Assembly: GCF_030580855.1 (NCBI RefSeq)
Contig: NZ_JAUQOP010000044.1
Location: 1 to 41,015, forward strand
From: Pseudomonas citrullilanati
GTDB lineage: Bacteria; Pseudomonadota; Gammaproteobacteria; Pseudomonadales; Pseudomonadaceae
Length of the DNA: 41,015 nucleotides
Direction of reading: 5' to 3'
A program made the translations under genes and the position numbers. Positions 17,044-25,686 of this stretch are shown in pieces. Under the pieces are notes generated by a model, which saw nothing but the letters and a program-made list of their open reading frames with translations, ran no database searches and was not told the DNA's origin. Position 1 is the stretch's first letter. Every line of letters begins with the position of its first letter.

Positions 17044-17995
17044 TGAGTTCTTCCCTTTGCCGGATAGAAGTCAGCGTGACCGTTCCCAACCCCACTGCAA
17101 ACCACAACGTCACCAAACGCAGCAAAACCGTCGCGGCAACTGCGCTCCCCAGCGCCGCACCGCTGGAAACCAGAAACGCCACCATCACCGCTTCCGCGCT
17201 GCCCAGCCCACCCGGCATGAAGCTCACGGCGCCGGCCAGCATTGAAACGGCGTAGATGAACGCCGCGGATGCCAGCGCGACATCAAGTCCCATGACCTGC
17301 ACGATCCAGTAGAACGCCAACGCTTCGAGACTCCACGCGGCGATGCCCAAGGCCGACGCACCGAGCAAGCGATACGGCGCATGGCAGCGTCGAGCTTGAC
17401 GCAACACATCGACAGCACTGCGAAGCACCCGGAAAAACCATCCTTGCCGCGCGTCGATGCGCTGCGCAATGGCGACAACGAATGGCTCATGAACCATCAA
17501 CACCACACTGCCGATCAGCACCAACAAGCAGATGACAATAGGTGCCAGCCACTCGCGATGCCCACTCAATCCAATCAAGGCCAGCATCACCATGGCGACC
17601 AGATCCGAAAGCCGTTCACTGAACAAAGCGGCGAAACTGTCAGCGTAAGGAACCCCCCAACGCTTGAGCAGCACACCGCGTAGCGCTTCGCCGGCCTTGC
17701 CCGGCGTAGTGGTCAGGGCAAATCCCGCCAGATACATTTTCAGGCTCGGCCACCAGGGCAGCCGATGCTGCAATGCGTGCAGGTACACCTGCCAGCGCAA
17801 GAAGCGCAAGCCGTAACCCAGCAGGACCAACCCGACCACCTGCATGACACCGAACCACCCCACCCGACTGATCGCATCCCCCACAGCCGACCAGCCGCTC
17901 CACAGGGAGGCCCCCAGATAAGCCAAGGTCGAACAGACCACCGAGCCGATCAGCAGCCGATAGCGCCAACCGGACAACAGCAGGGCCTGGTTCAT
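17033..17995 (-). CDS. UPF0104/LPG-synthase-TM-type membrane protein, candidate flippase
   Basis: A 320-residue inner-membrane protein with about eight hydrophobic segments. It matches the lysylphosphatidylglycerol-synthase transmembrane (AglD/UPF0104) family in two conserved places: LKMYLAGFALTTTPGKAGEA followed by LRGVLLKRWG, and the Gly-rich SFMPGGLGSAEAVMVAFLV. Members are often encoded with GT-C enzymes and have been proposed to move or modify lipid-linked sugars; no enzyme activity can be read from the sequence. It sits between the epimerase pair and the two glycosyltransferases, which fits a role in bringing polyprenyl-phosphate pentose to the periplasm (inference). The start at 17995 overlaps the SDR stop by ATGA; the 85 extra upstream codons of the open frame lie inside the SDR gene and are not real. 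Confidence 0.82.
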   Translation of the reverse strand: MNQALLLSGWRYRLLIGSVVCSTLAYLGASLWSGWSAVGDAISRVGWFGVMQVVGLVLLGYGLRFLRWQVYLHALQHRLPWWPSLKMYLAGFALTTTPGKAGEALRGVLLKRWGVPYADSFAALFSERLSDLVAMVMLALIGLSGHREWLAPIVICLLVLIGSVVLMVHEPFVVAIAQRIDARQGWFFRVLRSAVDVLRQARRCHAPYRLLGASALGIAAWSLEALAFYWIVQVMGLDVALASAAFIYAVSMLAGAVSFMPGGLGSAEAVMVAFLVSSGAALGSAVAATVLLRLVTLWFAVGLGTVTLTSIRQREELNEH

Positions 17996-18732
17996 AGGTT
18001 CAATCGCTTGAACAGAGGTTGGGGCAGTGCACGGATGAGAAACATGATCCAGGACCAGAACCTGGGCACATAAAGCACCGCCACCTTGCGTTCGATGCCC
18101 GCGACTATTCGCCGGGCGACGGCCTCCGGTTGCGCAACCAGAAATGCCGGCAGTGCCAACCCTTGGGTCATCGGCGTGTCGACAAAGCCGGGCTTGATGG
18201 TGACCACATGCACGCCCAACTTGAACAACCGCGCGCGCAAGCCTTCGCAAAAACTGGAAACCGCCGCCTTGGCCGAGCCGTACACATAGTTGGAGGGACG
18301 TCCTCGATCACCCGCGACCGAGGAGATGACGGCCAGGGTGCCGCTGCGCTGAGCAGCCATCTGGTTTGCCACCAACGTCAATAATGCGATAACCGTGCTG
18401 CCGTTATTGGCGAACTCGGCCATTGTCAGCTCGACATCCTGCTCGCACGCGGATTGATCCGGCAACGTTCCATAGGCCATCAGGCAAATATCCACGGTGT
18501 GCAGCGTTTCCAGGCATTGCTTCAACATGTCTGGGTACAGGGCGGTGTCGCTGGCGTCCATGATGTAGGGCACTGCAACACGGGCGCCCCGTGCGCGCAG
18601 ATCCGCACAGGTTTGTTGCAGTTTTTGCTCACCTCTGGCGACAAGGAAAAATTCGCTCCTATCACTTGCCCAGAGGCGGGCGCAAGCATTGGCAATGATT
18701 GAAGTAGCGCCGACGATCAGTATTTTTTTCAT
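17992..18732 (-). CDS. SDR oxidoreductase, DprE2-like
   Basis: A 246-residue short-chain dehydrogenase. The dinucleotide motif is GATSIIANACA (8-18), the active site is S137/S138 with Y151-G-S-A-K155, and PGFVDTPMT follows (181-189). GATS in place of the usual TGxxxGxG is typical of DprE2 (Rv3791), the enzyme that reduces polyprenyl-phosphoryl-2-keto-ribose to the arabinose epimer. The next upstream gene is DprE1-like, exactly the partner needed to make the keto intermediate, and the two overlap by ATGA. A short hydrophobic stretch near the C-terminus (FWSWIMFLIRALP) could help it sit at the membrane with its lipid substrate. The pathway assignment rests on both sequence and context. Confidence 0.88.
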   Translation of the reverse strand: MKKILIVGATSIIANACARLWASDRSEFFLVARGEQKLQQTCADLRARGARVAVPYIMDASDTALYPDMLKQCLETLHTVDICLMAYGTLPDQSACEQDVELTMAEFANNGSTVIALLTLVANQMAAQRSGTLAVISSVAGDRGRPSNYVYGSAKAAVSSFCEGLRARLFKLGVHVVTIKPGFVDTPMTQGLALPAFLVAQPEAVARRIVAGIERKVAVLYVPRFWSWIMFLIRALPQPLFKRLNL

Positions 18733-20045
18733 CGCGTGACTCGCTGCCAGAAATGAGACATCAGCACCGGGTCACGCATCGCCTCCAATTGCTCCCAGGC
18801 GGGGTAGGCGCACTGAAAATCCCTGGCGCTCATGTGCGCATCCTTGGCTGGGTATAACCGACCACCGGCCTCATGAACGATGGCGTCCAGCCGCGGCAAC
18901 AATGTGTCACTCAAGGCGCGGTTCTGAGGAAAATCCAACGCCAGCGACGTTCCAGGCATCGGAAAGGACAGCAAACCCGGAGAAGCGATATCGCCACAAC
19001 GCTTGAGCACCGCCAGAAAAGAGCCCATTGCGCTGCGGGCAATGACGTTGAGCAACTGCGCCAGCGCATCCTCGGCTACCGATTGCGGTATTACGCACTG
19101 AAACTGTTGGAATCCCTTGCGGCCGTAGATTCGGTTCCAATGTTCGATGCTGTCCAACGGATAAAAGAACGGACTGTAGGCCACCGTCTGTTTTTTGCGG
19201 CCCGCCGGTTGCAGATGCCAATAACAGCGGTTGAAGTTGCCCACCATGAATCGGCTGACCAGGGATACCGGGGGCCGGACAGGTATATTCATGACGCGGC
19301 CGAGCGGGGTTTCGAGCAGTCCGTGTTCGCTGTGATCACCAACGGTAATGACACCGCGCCCCAATGAAGCCCCCACAGCCAGACAATCGATCCAGGCCAC
19401 ACTGTATTCATGAGAAGCATCGAGTTCCGTCGATAGGGCAAAGAACTCGCTCAATCGACCAAATCGCACCCGGTTCGTATCGATCCGGCTGGATTGAATC
19501 CTGCGCAGGCGAATGCTGACCCAACTGATAACACCCGTCAGGCCCAATCCGCCGAGGGTGGCGGCAAACCATTGGGGATTTTCCGTCGGCGAACACACCA
19601 TTGGAGATTGCCCTGACCGATGTAGGCCAAAGCGCAGAACCGAATGGGCAAACGTGCCACGGCAGTGGTGATTCTTGCCATGGACATCATTGGCTACCGC
19701 CCCGCCCAGTGTCACATGACGGGTTCCAGGAGTGACTTGCAGGAACCATCCGCGAGGAACCGACAGCTCGAGCACCTCCCCCAGCGTTACGCCAGCCTCG
19801 GCACAAATTTCTCCCGTTTGCCAATTGACCTCGATGAAACGATTCAAGGGACGCAGGTGCAACACGTGGTCGCTTTCAGCCAGGCAACTGTCACCATAGC
19901 TGCGACCATTGCCAAACGGTAATGTCGAGCCATGTTCATCGGTCACGCGCAGCATTTGATCATCGAGATCATTGCGCCAGGCACAAGGATGGGCCGCCTG
20001 CAGCTCAGCGGGATAGTTTCCCCATGAGGTCAGGGGAATGCTCAT
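18729..20045 (-). CDS. FAD-linked oxidoreductase, DprE1-like
   Basis: A 438-residue FAD oxidoreductase of the DprE1/VAO type, predicted to oxidise polyprenyl-phosphoryl-ribose at C2. The FAD-binding N-terminal part shows FGNGRSYGDS (44-53), TPGTRHVTLGGAVANDVHGK (105-124) and the following NHH, close to the mycobacterial DIHGKNHH. A C-terminal substrate domain has YPLDSIEHWNRIYGRKGF (295-312) and GGRLYPAKDAHMSA (394-407). K401 aligns with the catalytic Lys418 of M. tuberculosis DprE1. A369 in LALDFP falls where that enzyme has Cys387, the residue attacked by benzothiazinones. The start at 20045 is chosen for family fit; the frame extends 11 codons further with no better site. It overlaps the SDR start by ATGA. 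Confidence 0.9.
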   Translation of the reverse strand: MSIPLTSWGNYPAELQAAHPCAWRNDLDDQMLRVTDEHGSTLPFGNGRSYGDSCLAESDHVLHLRPLNRFIEVNWQTGEICAEAGVTLGEVLELSVPRGWFLQVTPGTRHVTLGGAVANDVHGKNHHCRGTFAHSVLRFGLHRSGQSPMVCSPTENPQWFAATLGGLGLTGVISWVSIRLRRIQSSRIDTNRVRFGRLSEFFALSTELDASHEYSVAWIDCLAVGASLGRGVITVGDHSEHGLLETPLGRVMNIPVRPPVSLVSRFMVGNFNRCYWHLQPAGRKKQTVAYSPFFYPLDSIEHWNRIYGRKGFQQFQCVIPQSVAEDALAQLLNVIARSAMGSFLAVLKRCGDIASPGLLSFPMPGTSLALDFPQNRALSDTLLPRLDAIVHEAGGRLYPAKDAHMSARDFQCAYPAWEQLEAMRDPVLMSHFWQRVTR

Positions 20046-20100
20046 CGTTACCACCACGCCGACATTTTGATGAAGCAAGTTCCGGCGTCACGGAAGTTGC

Positions 20101-21570
20101 TCATGTGGCACTCCAGAAAACCAAGAAAAACAGTGCCCCGACAACCAGGCTCAAGGGATCCTTGAGCGCAAACACCACCGGATCGTCTCTCATCAATCCA
20201 CGATGAGTGAGGAGCCAGACCCGGGTGATCCAGAACAGCAACAAGGGGCAGGCCAGCCAGATGATCTGGGGATGGTCATATAGCACGACAGTCGCGCTGT
20301 CACGGATGTACAGCGCCAGCACCATCACCGCGAGATAACCCGAGGCCGCGCCCAACGATGACAGCATGGCCATATCGGCAGGGTAGTAATCCCGACCGCT
20401 GGTTTTCTCGGTACGGCTGCTGCGTGAGACAACAAGCAATTCGGTGTAGCGTTTGACCAGTGCGAGGCTCAGGAAAATAAACATGGAAAACGCGAGCATC
20501 CAAGCCGTCAGTTCCAATTGGAATACCGCGCCACCAGCAATGATCCGCAGCGTGTAGAGCAACGCCAACGTGACCACATCCAGCGTCATGACCCGTTTTA
20601 ACTTAAGCGAATAGGCCAAGGTCAAAACATAGTAGAACGCCAACACCACGACAAATTGCGGAGGTAGCCACCACCAGGCGCCCCCCAGGGATACGATCAA
20701 CAGCAGAGGACAAACCATCAGGCCGGATTTGATTGAAAGCTGTCCGCTGGCAAAGGGCCTGTTGCCTTTGGTTGGATGCCCGCGATCGTCTTCCAGATCC
20801 AGCAAGTCGTTAAGTACATAGACGCCGGAGGCACATAACCCGAAGCATAGAAATGCCAGCAGGCCATGCCATAGCAACAGTGGATTAGCGATCTGATGCG
20901 CAGCCAGCAACGGCACGAAAATCAGCGCATTCTTTATCCATTGATGAATGCGCAGCGCCCTGAGCCAAGCGCCGAACTCCGTCACACCGCAACGGGTCGG
21001 TTGCACAATGTTGTCCAGACTTTTGATCCCGAGCAGAACAGAAGCTGAGGCATTGACAACATAGGCATATCTGGCGGAACGCCAGATTTTCAGATCATCC
21101 AGTGAGTTGCCGACGTAATCGAATCCTCGCTCGCCGAACAATTCGATCAACAAATCACGCTTGTGATGACCTGATAGATTGCACTCCAGCCGAGTCGCGA
21201 GTATGTCGTCGAACATTTGCAAATGCTCGCCGATGCGTCGCGCCAATGAGTGATAACTGGCTGTGGCCAGCACGATCTTGCGCCCCAGGCCGCGCTGTTC
21301 CTCAATCATGGCCAACACATCGGGGTTGTAAGGCAGCAGGCTGACATCGATATACGTTGACTGAGCCAGTTGTTTCTTCAGGTAGGCCTTGCCTCGAGCG
21401 AGCCAACCCAGAAGGCTGAAGCATCTCCATGGTTGGCTGCGCACGAAAGCCATCACGCATTCAAAAAGCACATCGGATTTGAGGAGCGTTCCGTCCAGAT
21501 CGACAACGAAGGGAATCAAAGACTCACGGCTTTCAACGGTGGGCTGCAAGGCTTGTCGAGAGGTGCTCAT
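20101..21570 (-). CDS. HAD phosphatase-UbiA prenyltransferase fusion, DPPR-synthase-like
   Basis: A 489-residue two-domain protein. The N-terminal HAD phosphatase (about 20-195) has nucleophile D24 in VVDLDGTLL, A-T-A-S motif II at 102-105 and the motif IV segment DYVGNSLDDL (151-160). The C-terminal UbiA domain (about 205-489) has eight or nine hydrophobic helices, N254-D-L-L-D-L-E-D-D and the second Asp motif around YSLKLKRVMTLD (320-331). In mycobacteria the UbiA enzyme Rv3806c joins phosphoribosyl pyrophosphate to decaprenyl phosphate and a separate phosphatase removes the 5-phosphate; here both jobs could be in one chain. The start at 21570 is picked because its ATG overlaps the TGA of a 56-codon ORF. 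The upstream ATG at 21594 has no clear ribosome site. Confidence 0.87.
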   Translation of the reverse strand: MSTSRQALQPTVESRESLIPFVVDLDGTLLKSDVLFECVMAFVRSQPWRCFSLLGWLARGKAYLKKQLAQSTYIDVSLLPYNPDVLAMIEEQRGLGRKIVLATASYHSLARRIGEHLQMFDDILATRLECNLSGHHKRDLLIELFGERGFDYVGNSLDDLKIWRSARYAYVVNASASVLLGIKSLDNIVQPTRCGVTEFGAWLRALRIHQWIKNALIFVPLLAAHQIANPLLLWHGLLAFLCFGLCASGVYVLNDLLDLEDDRGHPTKGNRPFASGQLSIKSGLMVCPLLLIVSLGGAWWWLPPQFVVVLAFYYVLTLAYSLKLKRVMTLDVVTLALLYTLRIIAGGAVFQLELTAWMLAFSMFIFLSLALVKRYTELLVVSRSSRTEKTSGRDYYPADMAMLSSLGAASGYLAVMVLALYIRDSATVVLYDHPQIIWLACPLLLFWITRVWLLTHRGLMRDDPVVFALKDPLSLVVGALFFLVFWSAT

Positions 21571-21737
21571 ATACGATGATGGCCACGAAGCCATTTAAAT
21601 CGGAAAAAGCCGTACCCGTTCGCCCTACTCAGCAATGAATATGAAGCCAGGGTCGTCCATCCAGGAGCGTTCCGGGCATCGCCGATCCAGCCGATAACAT
21701 AACTAAAGGCGCCCATTACGCCATTCAAATCCTTCAT
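21567..21737 (-). CDS. Small ORF (56 aa) coupled to the HAD-UbiA gene
   Basis: A 57-codon frame begins with ATG at 21737 after an in-frame TAG five codons upstream and ends with a TGA that overlaps the UbiA ATG (ATGA, 21567-21570). AAGG lies about 8 bases before the start. The product begins MKDLNGVMGAFSYVIGWIGD, is weakly hydrophobic in the first third, rich in Gly, Trp and aromatic residues, and ends basic (FFRFKWLRGHHRI). No family was recognised. Every other coupled junction in this operon uses an overlap, four of them the same ATGA form, which supports a real translated leader or small protein. A remnant of a longer, deleted gene is the main alternative. Confidence 0.5.
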   Translation of the reverse strand: MKDLNGVMGAFSYVIGWIGDARNAPGWTTLASYSLLSRANGYGFFRFKWLRGHHRI

Positions 21738-21861
21738 CGTGGTGCCTTGCTATTCCGAGTGGCGGGCTTTTAAAGCTATGCCATGGCACCGAGCCGATCT
21801 ACTGTCAGAACTTACAGGTCAAGCACTGATTTCGACGGACGGTCAGCCCTACCCCCAAAAG

Positions 21862-21890
21862 AAAGCCCCGATCATCAGACCGGGGCTTTA
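21862..21890 (-). terminator. Rho-independent terminator of the permease gene
   Basis: AAAGCCCCG (21862-21870) and CGGGGCTTT (21881-21889) pair around a ten-base loop. On the minus strand the stem is followed by CTTTTGGGG, a short U-run. It lies 18 bp after the permease stop codon. The symmetric A/T flanks would let it work in both directions, but the facing operon starts away from it. Confidence 0.8.
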
Positions 21891-21907
21891 TTGAACATCG
21901 CCGTTAC

Positions 21908-23329
21908 TTATGGCGCTGAACGCACCGCCTCCTGTCCATCAGCGGTCGGCTGCAACTTGAAGGTAAAGAACAACACCGTCAGCAACACCAAGAACGCCGG
22001 GCCTACGTACAGCGCCACGCGCGTATCCGGGAAGTACGCCATCAACCCCACCACCAACACCAGGAACGCCAGCGCCAGGTACGAACTGACCGGGTACAGC
22101 CACATGCGGTACTTCAAGGCGGCACGCTCCGACGCGTTCAGGCCTTTGCGGAACCTGAGCTGGGCCAGCAGGATCATCACCCAGGTCCAGATCGCGCCGA
22201 AGGTGGCGATGGAGGTCACCCAGACGAAGACTTTTTCCGGCACCAGGTAGTTGAGCAGCACGCCCAGCAACAGCGCGGCGATGGACAGCAGCAGTGCGCG
22301 GCGGGGTACGCCGTTGGTCGAGGTCTTGGCGAAGCCGGCCGGGGCCTGGCCGTTCTGCGCGAGGCTGTAGAGCATGCGCCCGGTGCTGAAGATGCCACCG
22401 TTGCAGGACGACAGCGCGGCGGTGATCACCACGAAGTTGATGATGCCGGCGGCGGTCTTGATGCCCAGGCGCTCGAAGGTCATCACGAAGGGGCTGCCCT
22501 GGGTGCCGATCTCGTTCCACGGATAGATCGACAGGATCACGAACAAGGCGCCGACGTAGAACAACAGGATCCGCCAGAACACCGAGCCGATGGCGTTGGG
22601 GATGGTCTTCTGCGGGTTCTTCGCCTCACCGGCGGTCAGGCCGATCATTTCCACGCCCAGGTAGGCGAACATGACCATTTGCAGGGACATCAACACGCCC
22701 TGCATGCCGTTGGGCATGAACCCGCCGTGGGTCCAGAGGTTGGAAATGCCCAGGGCCACGCCGTCGTTGCCGAAACCGAAGGCGATGATGCCGACGCCGC
22801 CGATGACCATGGCGATGATGGTGACGATCTTGATCAGGGCGAACCAGAACTCGAACTCACCGAAAGCCTTGACCGCGATCAAGTTGATCGAACCCATGCT
22901 GACCAGCGCGGCCAGGGCCCAGATCCAGCGGGGCACGTCGGGGAACCAGATGCCCATGTACACCGCCACGGCGGTGATCTCCGCCACGCAGGTCACCAGC
23001 CACAGGAACCAGTAGTTCCAGCCGGTGAGAAAACCCGCCAGCGGGCCGAGGTAGTCCTGGGCGTAGCGGCTGAACGAACCGGCCACCGGGTTATGCACGG
23101 CCATCTCACCGAGGGCGCGCATGATCACCAGGATCGCCAGGCCACCGATGATGTACGACAGCATGATCGCCGGGCCGGCCATTTCAATGGCCTTGGCCGA
23201 ACCGAGAAACAACCCGACACCGATACAGGCGCCAAGCGCCATCAGGCGGATATGCCGCTCGCCGAGTTCACGTTTGAGCGGACCACCCGAAGCGGTCTCG
23301 CCATGGGGCAGAGGATTGCCGACTGGCAT
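21908..23329 (-). CDS. ProY-like amino acid permease (APC family)
   Basis: A 473-residue inner-membrane proton-coupled amino acid importer with 12 hydrophobic segments. The amino acid transporter signature runs from RELGERHIRLMALGACIGVG through the first helix. The stretches FSRYAQDYLGPLAGFLTGWNY, FAYLGVEMIGLTAGEAKNPQ and FVILSIYPWNEIGTQGSPFV are very close to E. coli ProY, more so than to LysP or GabP. Proline or a related amino acid is therefore the likeliest substrate, but Pseudomonas carries many paralogs. The start at 23329 is preferred over 40 more upstream codons because MPVGNPLPHGETASGG leads directly into the conserved N-terminus. A single-gene unit with its own terminator. Confidence 0.9.
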   Translation of the reverse strand: MPVGNPLPHGETASGGPLKRELGERHIRLMALGACIGVGLFLGSAKAIEMAGPAIMLSYIIGGLAILVIMRALGEMAVHNPVAGSFSRYAQDYLGPLAGFLTGWNYWFLWLVTCVAEITAVAVYMGIWFPDVPRWIWALAALVSMGSINLIAVKAFGEFEFWFALIKIVTIIAMVIGGVGIIAFGFGNDGVALGISNLWTHGGFMPNGMQGVLMSLQMVMFAYLGVEMIGLTAGEAKNPQKTIPNAIGSVFWRILLFYVGALFVILSIYPWNEIGTQGSPFVMTFERLGIKTAAGIINFVVITAALSSCNGGIFSTGRMLYSLAQNGQAPAGFAKTSTNGVPRRALLLSIAALLLGVLLNYLVPEKVFVWVTSIATFGAIWTWVMILLAQLRFRKGLNASERAALKYRMWLYPVSSYLALAFLVLVVGLMAYFPDTRVALYVGPAFLVLLTVLFFTFKLQPTADGQEAVRSAP

Positions 23330-23690
23330 AGGGATACAACCTCGTCTTGTTATTGGATTGACCACCGAGTCTCCAGGGCGCAGGCCGATAAGCCTGTCGC
23401 CTTGCCGAAACCGGGCCTGCCTTATGGGCAGGCCGTCCTGTGGAACCACAACCTCAGGATCAGCGGGCCATGCAGTATAAAAAGCCAGGGATAGAGAGAT
23501 TCACTGTAAAACCCGATGAATTCAGGGGAAAGCCGCAACAAAGGCCCCTCTTTTGGAGACGCATTGACTGGGATTTCAGGAATTTCAGCGGGGGAAGCGT
23601 GGCGGAGTATTGCACGACGCAGGGACTGCGTCATGGTGGACGTTGACCGTTCCAGGGCTCTGGCACAACCCTTGTGGGCACACTTGCCCT
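23330..23690. other. Intergenic region between permease and REPIN array
   Basis: This 361-bp stretch holds the promoter region of the permease. On the minus strand TATACT near 23471-23477 is a fair -10 candidate, but no well-spaced -35 was found. An open frame of 70 codons (23422-23634, minus) has no recognisable family and is not called. Nothing else is evident. Confidence 0.4.
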
Positions 23691-25126
23691 GTGGCGAGGG
23701 GATTTATCCCTGTCCGGCTGCGCAGCAGTCGTAATCCAGGTTTGCGCAAGGTTGGAGTGGTGGGGATGCTCTAGGGGGGCTGCTGCGCAGCCCCGACGGG
23801 GATGAATCCCCTCGCCACAGGGAATGGGGAGTTCAGGAGGTTGGGGTGTGGATCGATGGGCCCCACGACGGTTCTGGGCTTTGACCCGAGACGCCCACAC
23901 ACCACGAAACCCGTGGCGAGGGGATTTATCCCCGTTCGGCTGCGCAGCAGTCGTAATCCAGGTCTGCGCAAGGCTGAAGTGTGGGGATGCTCTAGGGGGG
24001 CTGCTGTGCAGCCCGACGGGGATGAATCCCCTCGCCACAGGGAATGGGGAGTTCAGGAGGTTGGGTGTGGATCGATGGGCTCCACGACGGTCCTGGGCTT
24101 TGACCCGAGACGCCCAAACACCACGAAACCCGTGGCGAGGGGATTTATCCCCGTCCGGCTGCGCAGCAGTCGTAATCCAAGTCTGCGCAAGGCTGGAGTG
24201 TGGGGATGCTCTAGGGGGCTGCTGTGCAGCCCGACGGGGATGAATCCCCTCGCCACAGGGAATGGGGAGCTCAGGAGGTTGGGGTGTGGATCGATGGGCC
24301 CCACGACGGTCATGGGCTTTGACCCGAGACGCCCAAACACCACGAAACCTGTGGCGAGGGGATTTATCCCCGTTCGGCTGCGCAGCAGTCGTAAGCGAGT
24401 CTGGAGTGTGCGGATGTTCTGAGGGGGGCTGCTGTGCAGCCCGACGGGGATGAATCCCCTCGCCACAGGGAATGGGGAGTTCAGGAGGTTGGAGTGTGGA
24501 TCGATGGGCCCCACGACGGTCATGGGCTTTGACCCGAGACGCCCAAACACCACGAAACCGTGGCGAGGGGATTTATCCCCGTTCGGCTGCGCAGCAGTCG
24601 TAATCCAGGTCTGCGCAAGGCTGGAGTGTGGGGATGCTCTAGGGGGGCTGCTGTGCAGCCCGACGGGGATAAATCCCCTCGCCACAGGGAATGGGGAGTT
24701 CAGGAGGGTTGGGTGTGGATCGATGGGCCCCCACGACGGTCATGGGTTTTGACCCGAGACGCCCAAACACCACGAAACCGTGGCGAGGGGATTTATCCCC
24801 GTTCGGCTGCGCAGCAGTCGTAATCCAGGTCTGCGCAAGGCTGGAGTGTGGGGATGCTCTGAGGGGGGCTGCTGTGCAGCCCGACGGGGATAAATCCCCT
24901 CGCCACAGGGAATGGGGAGTTCAGGAGGTTGGGGTGTGAATCGATGGGCTCTACGACGGTCATGGGCTTTGACCGAGACGCCCGAACACCACGAAACCCG
25001 TGGCGAGGGGATTTATCCCCGTTCGGCTGCGCAGCAGTCGTAATCCAGGTCTGCGCAAGGCTGGAGTGTGGGGATGTTCTGAGGGGGGCTGCTGTGCAGC
25101 CCGACGGGGATAAATCCCCTCGCCAC
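23691..25126. repeat. Tandem array of seven class B REPIN units
   Basis: GTGGCGAGGGGATTTATCCC starts seven times, at 23691, 23913, 24132, 24351, 24560, 24780 and 25000 (spacings 222, 219, 219, 209, 220, 220). Each unit is a ~127-bp REPIN: outer arm, inner GCTGCGCAGCAG stem, loop with GGGGATGCTCT, and the inverse arm ending CCCCTCGCCAC. A ~93-bp unique spacer containing GGAGTTCAGGAGGTTGG and GATCGATGGGCC follows, itself repeated six times. Spacers and REPINs are nearly identical, so the whole ~220-bp unit was amplified. Unit four lacks about ten bases in the loop. The long open frames across the array (up to 210 codons) result from the repeat and are not genes. The RAYT gene follows 100 bp downstream. 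Confidence 0.95.
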
Positions 25127-25225
25127 CGGACTACACAGGCCCCGGAAATTTCGCTCGACCTTTGCAGCATCGGGGCAAGCGCCGCGTGACTACGCTCCAT
25201 TGAAGCCCTTCATTGGAAGCATAAA

Positions 25226-25684
25226 ATGCATCACTGTCCCAACTCTCATCGCTTACGTCTCGGCCGCTATTCGGAGCAGGGACGAGCCTATCTGGTGACC
25301 GCAGTTATCCATCGACGTCGTCCAATTTTCGCTGACTGGACAGTTGGACGACTCTTGGTCGCCGAATTCAAGCACGCCCATGATTCGAACCAGGTGAACT
25401 CCTTGGCTTGGGTGGTAATGCCGGATCATTTCCATTGGTTGCTGCAACTCAACGACGCCCCACTGGGCCGAGTCATCGGTGCCGCCAAAGCTCGGTGCGC
25501 GCAGAACATAAACCGTAAGACCGGAGCGTTTGGCCCACTCTGGCAAAGTGGCTTCCACGACCGAGCCATCCGCGATAATGAAGACCTCTTGCCGTTTGCT
25601 CGCTACATCATTGCCAACCCTCTTCGCGCCGGGCTGGTGGAACGCATCGGCGATTACCCGCTTTGGGATGCCACATGGCTTTGA
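25226..25684 (+). CDS. rayT: RAYT, REP-associated tyrosine transposase
   Basis: A 152-residue Y1/HUH-type single-strand transposase of the RAYT family (IS200/IS605 relatives), domesticated to act on REP sequences. The metal-binding HUH motif is H-F-H in WVVMPDHFHWLLQL, and the catalytic Tyr lies in FARYIIANPLRAGLVERIGD. The N-terminal LRLGRYSEQGRAYLVTAVI is the usual RAYT opening. Length is normal and the frame is intact, so it is probably functional. GGAAG lies about 8 bases before the ATG. Class B REP sequence is found on both sides (array end at 25126, half-REP at 25687), the standard RAYT arrangement, which identifies class B as its substrate. The gene carries no terminal repeats of its own. 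Confidence 0.93.
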   Translation: MHHCPNSHRLRLGRYSEQGRAYLVTAVIHRRRPIFADWTVGRLLVAEFKHAHDSNQVNSLAWVVMPDHFHWLLQLNDAPLGRVIGAAKARCAQNINRKTGAFGPLWQSGFHDRAIRDNEDLLPFARYIIANPLRAGLVERIGDYPLWDATWL

Positions 25685-25686
25685 AG

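Noticed and set aside
23422..23634. 70-codon minus-strand ORF upstream of the permease
   Set aside because: It has no recognisable family and no coupling to a neighbour, and it overlaps the likely promoter region.
23802..24939. Several open frames of 80-210 codons on both strands inside the REPIN array
   Set aside because: They are made of the repeated REP units (for example repeated MGSTTVLGF or ARGFIPV blocks) and arise because the repeat length is near a multiple of three; no protein family fits.
23691..25126. CRISPR array
   Set aside because: Regular spacing, but units are ~220 bp, repeats are long inverted REPs and the spacers are nearly identical to each other, the opposite of CRISPR. 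No cas gene is near.
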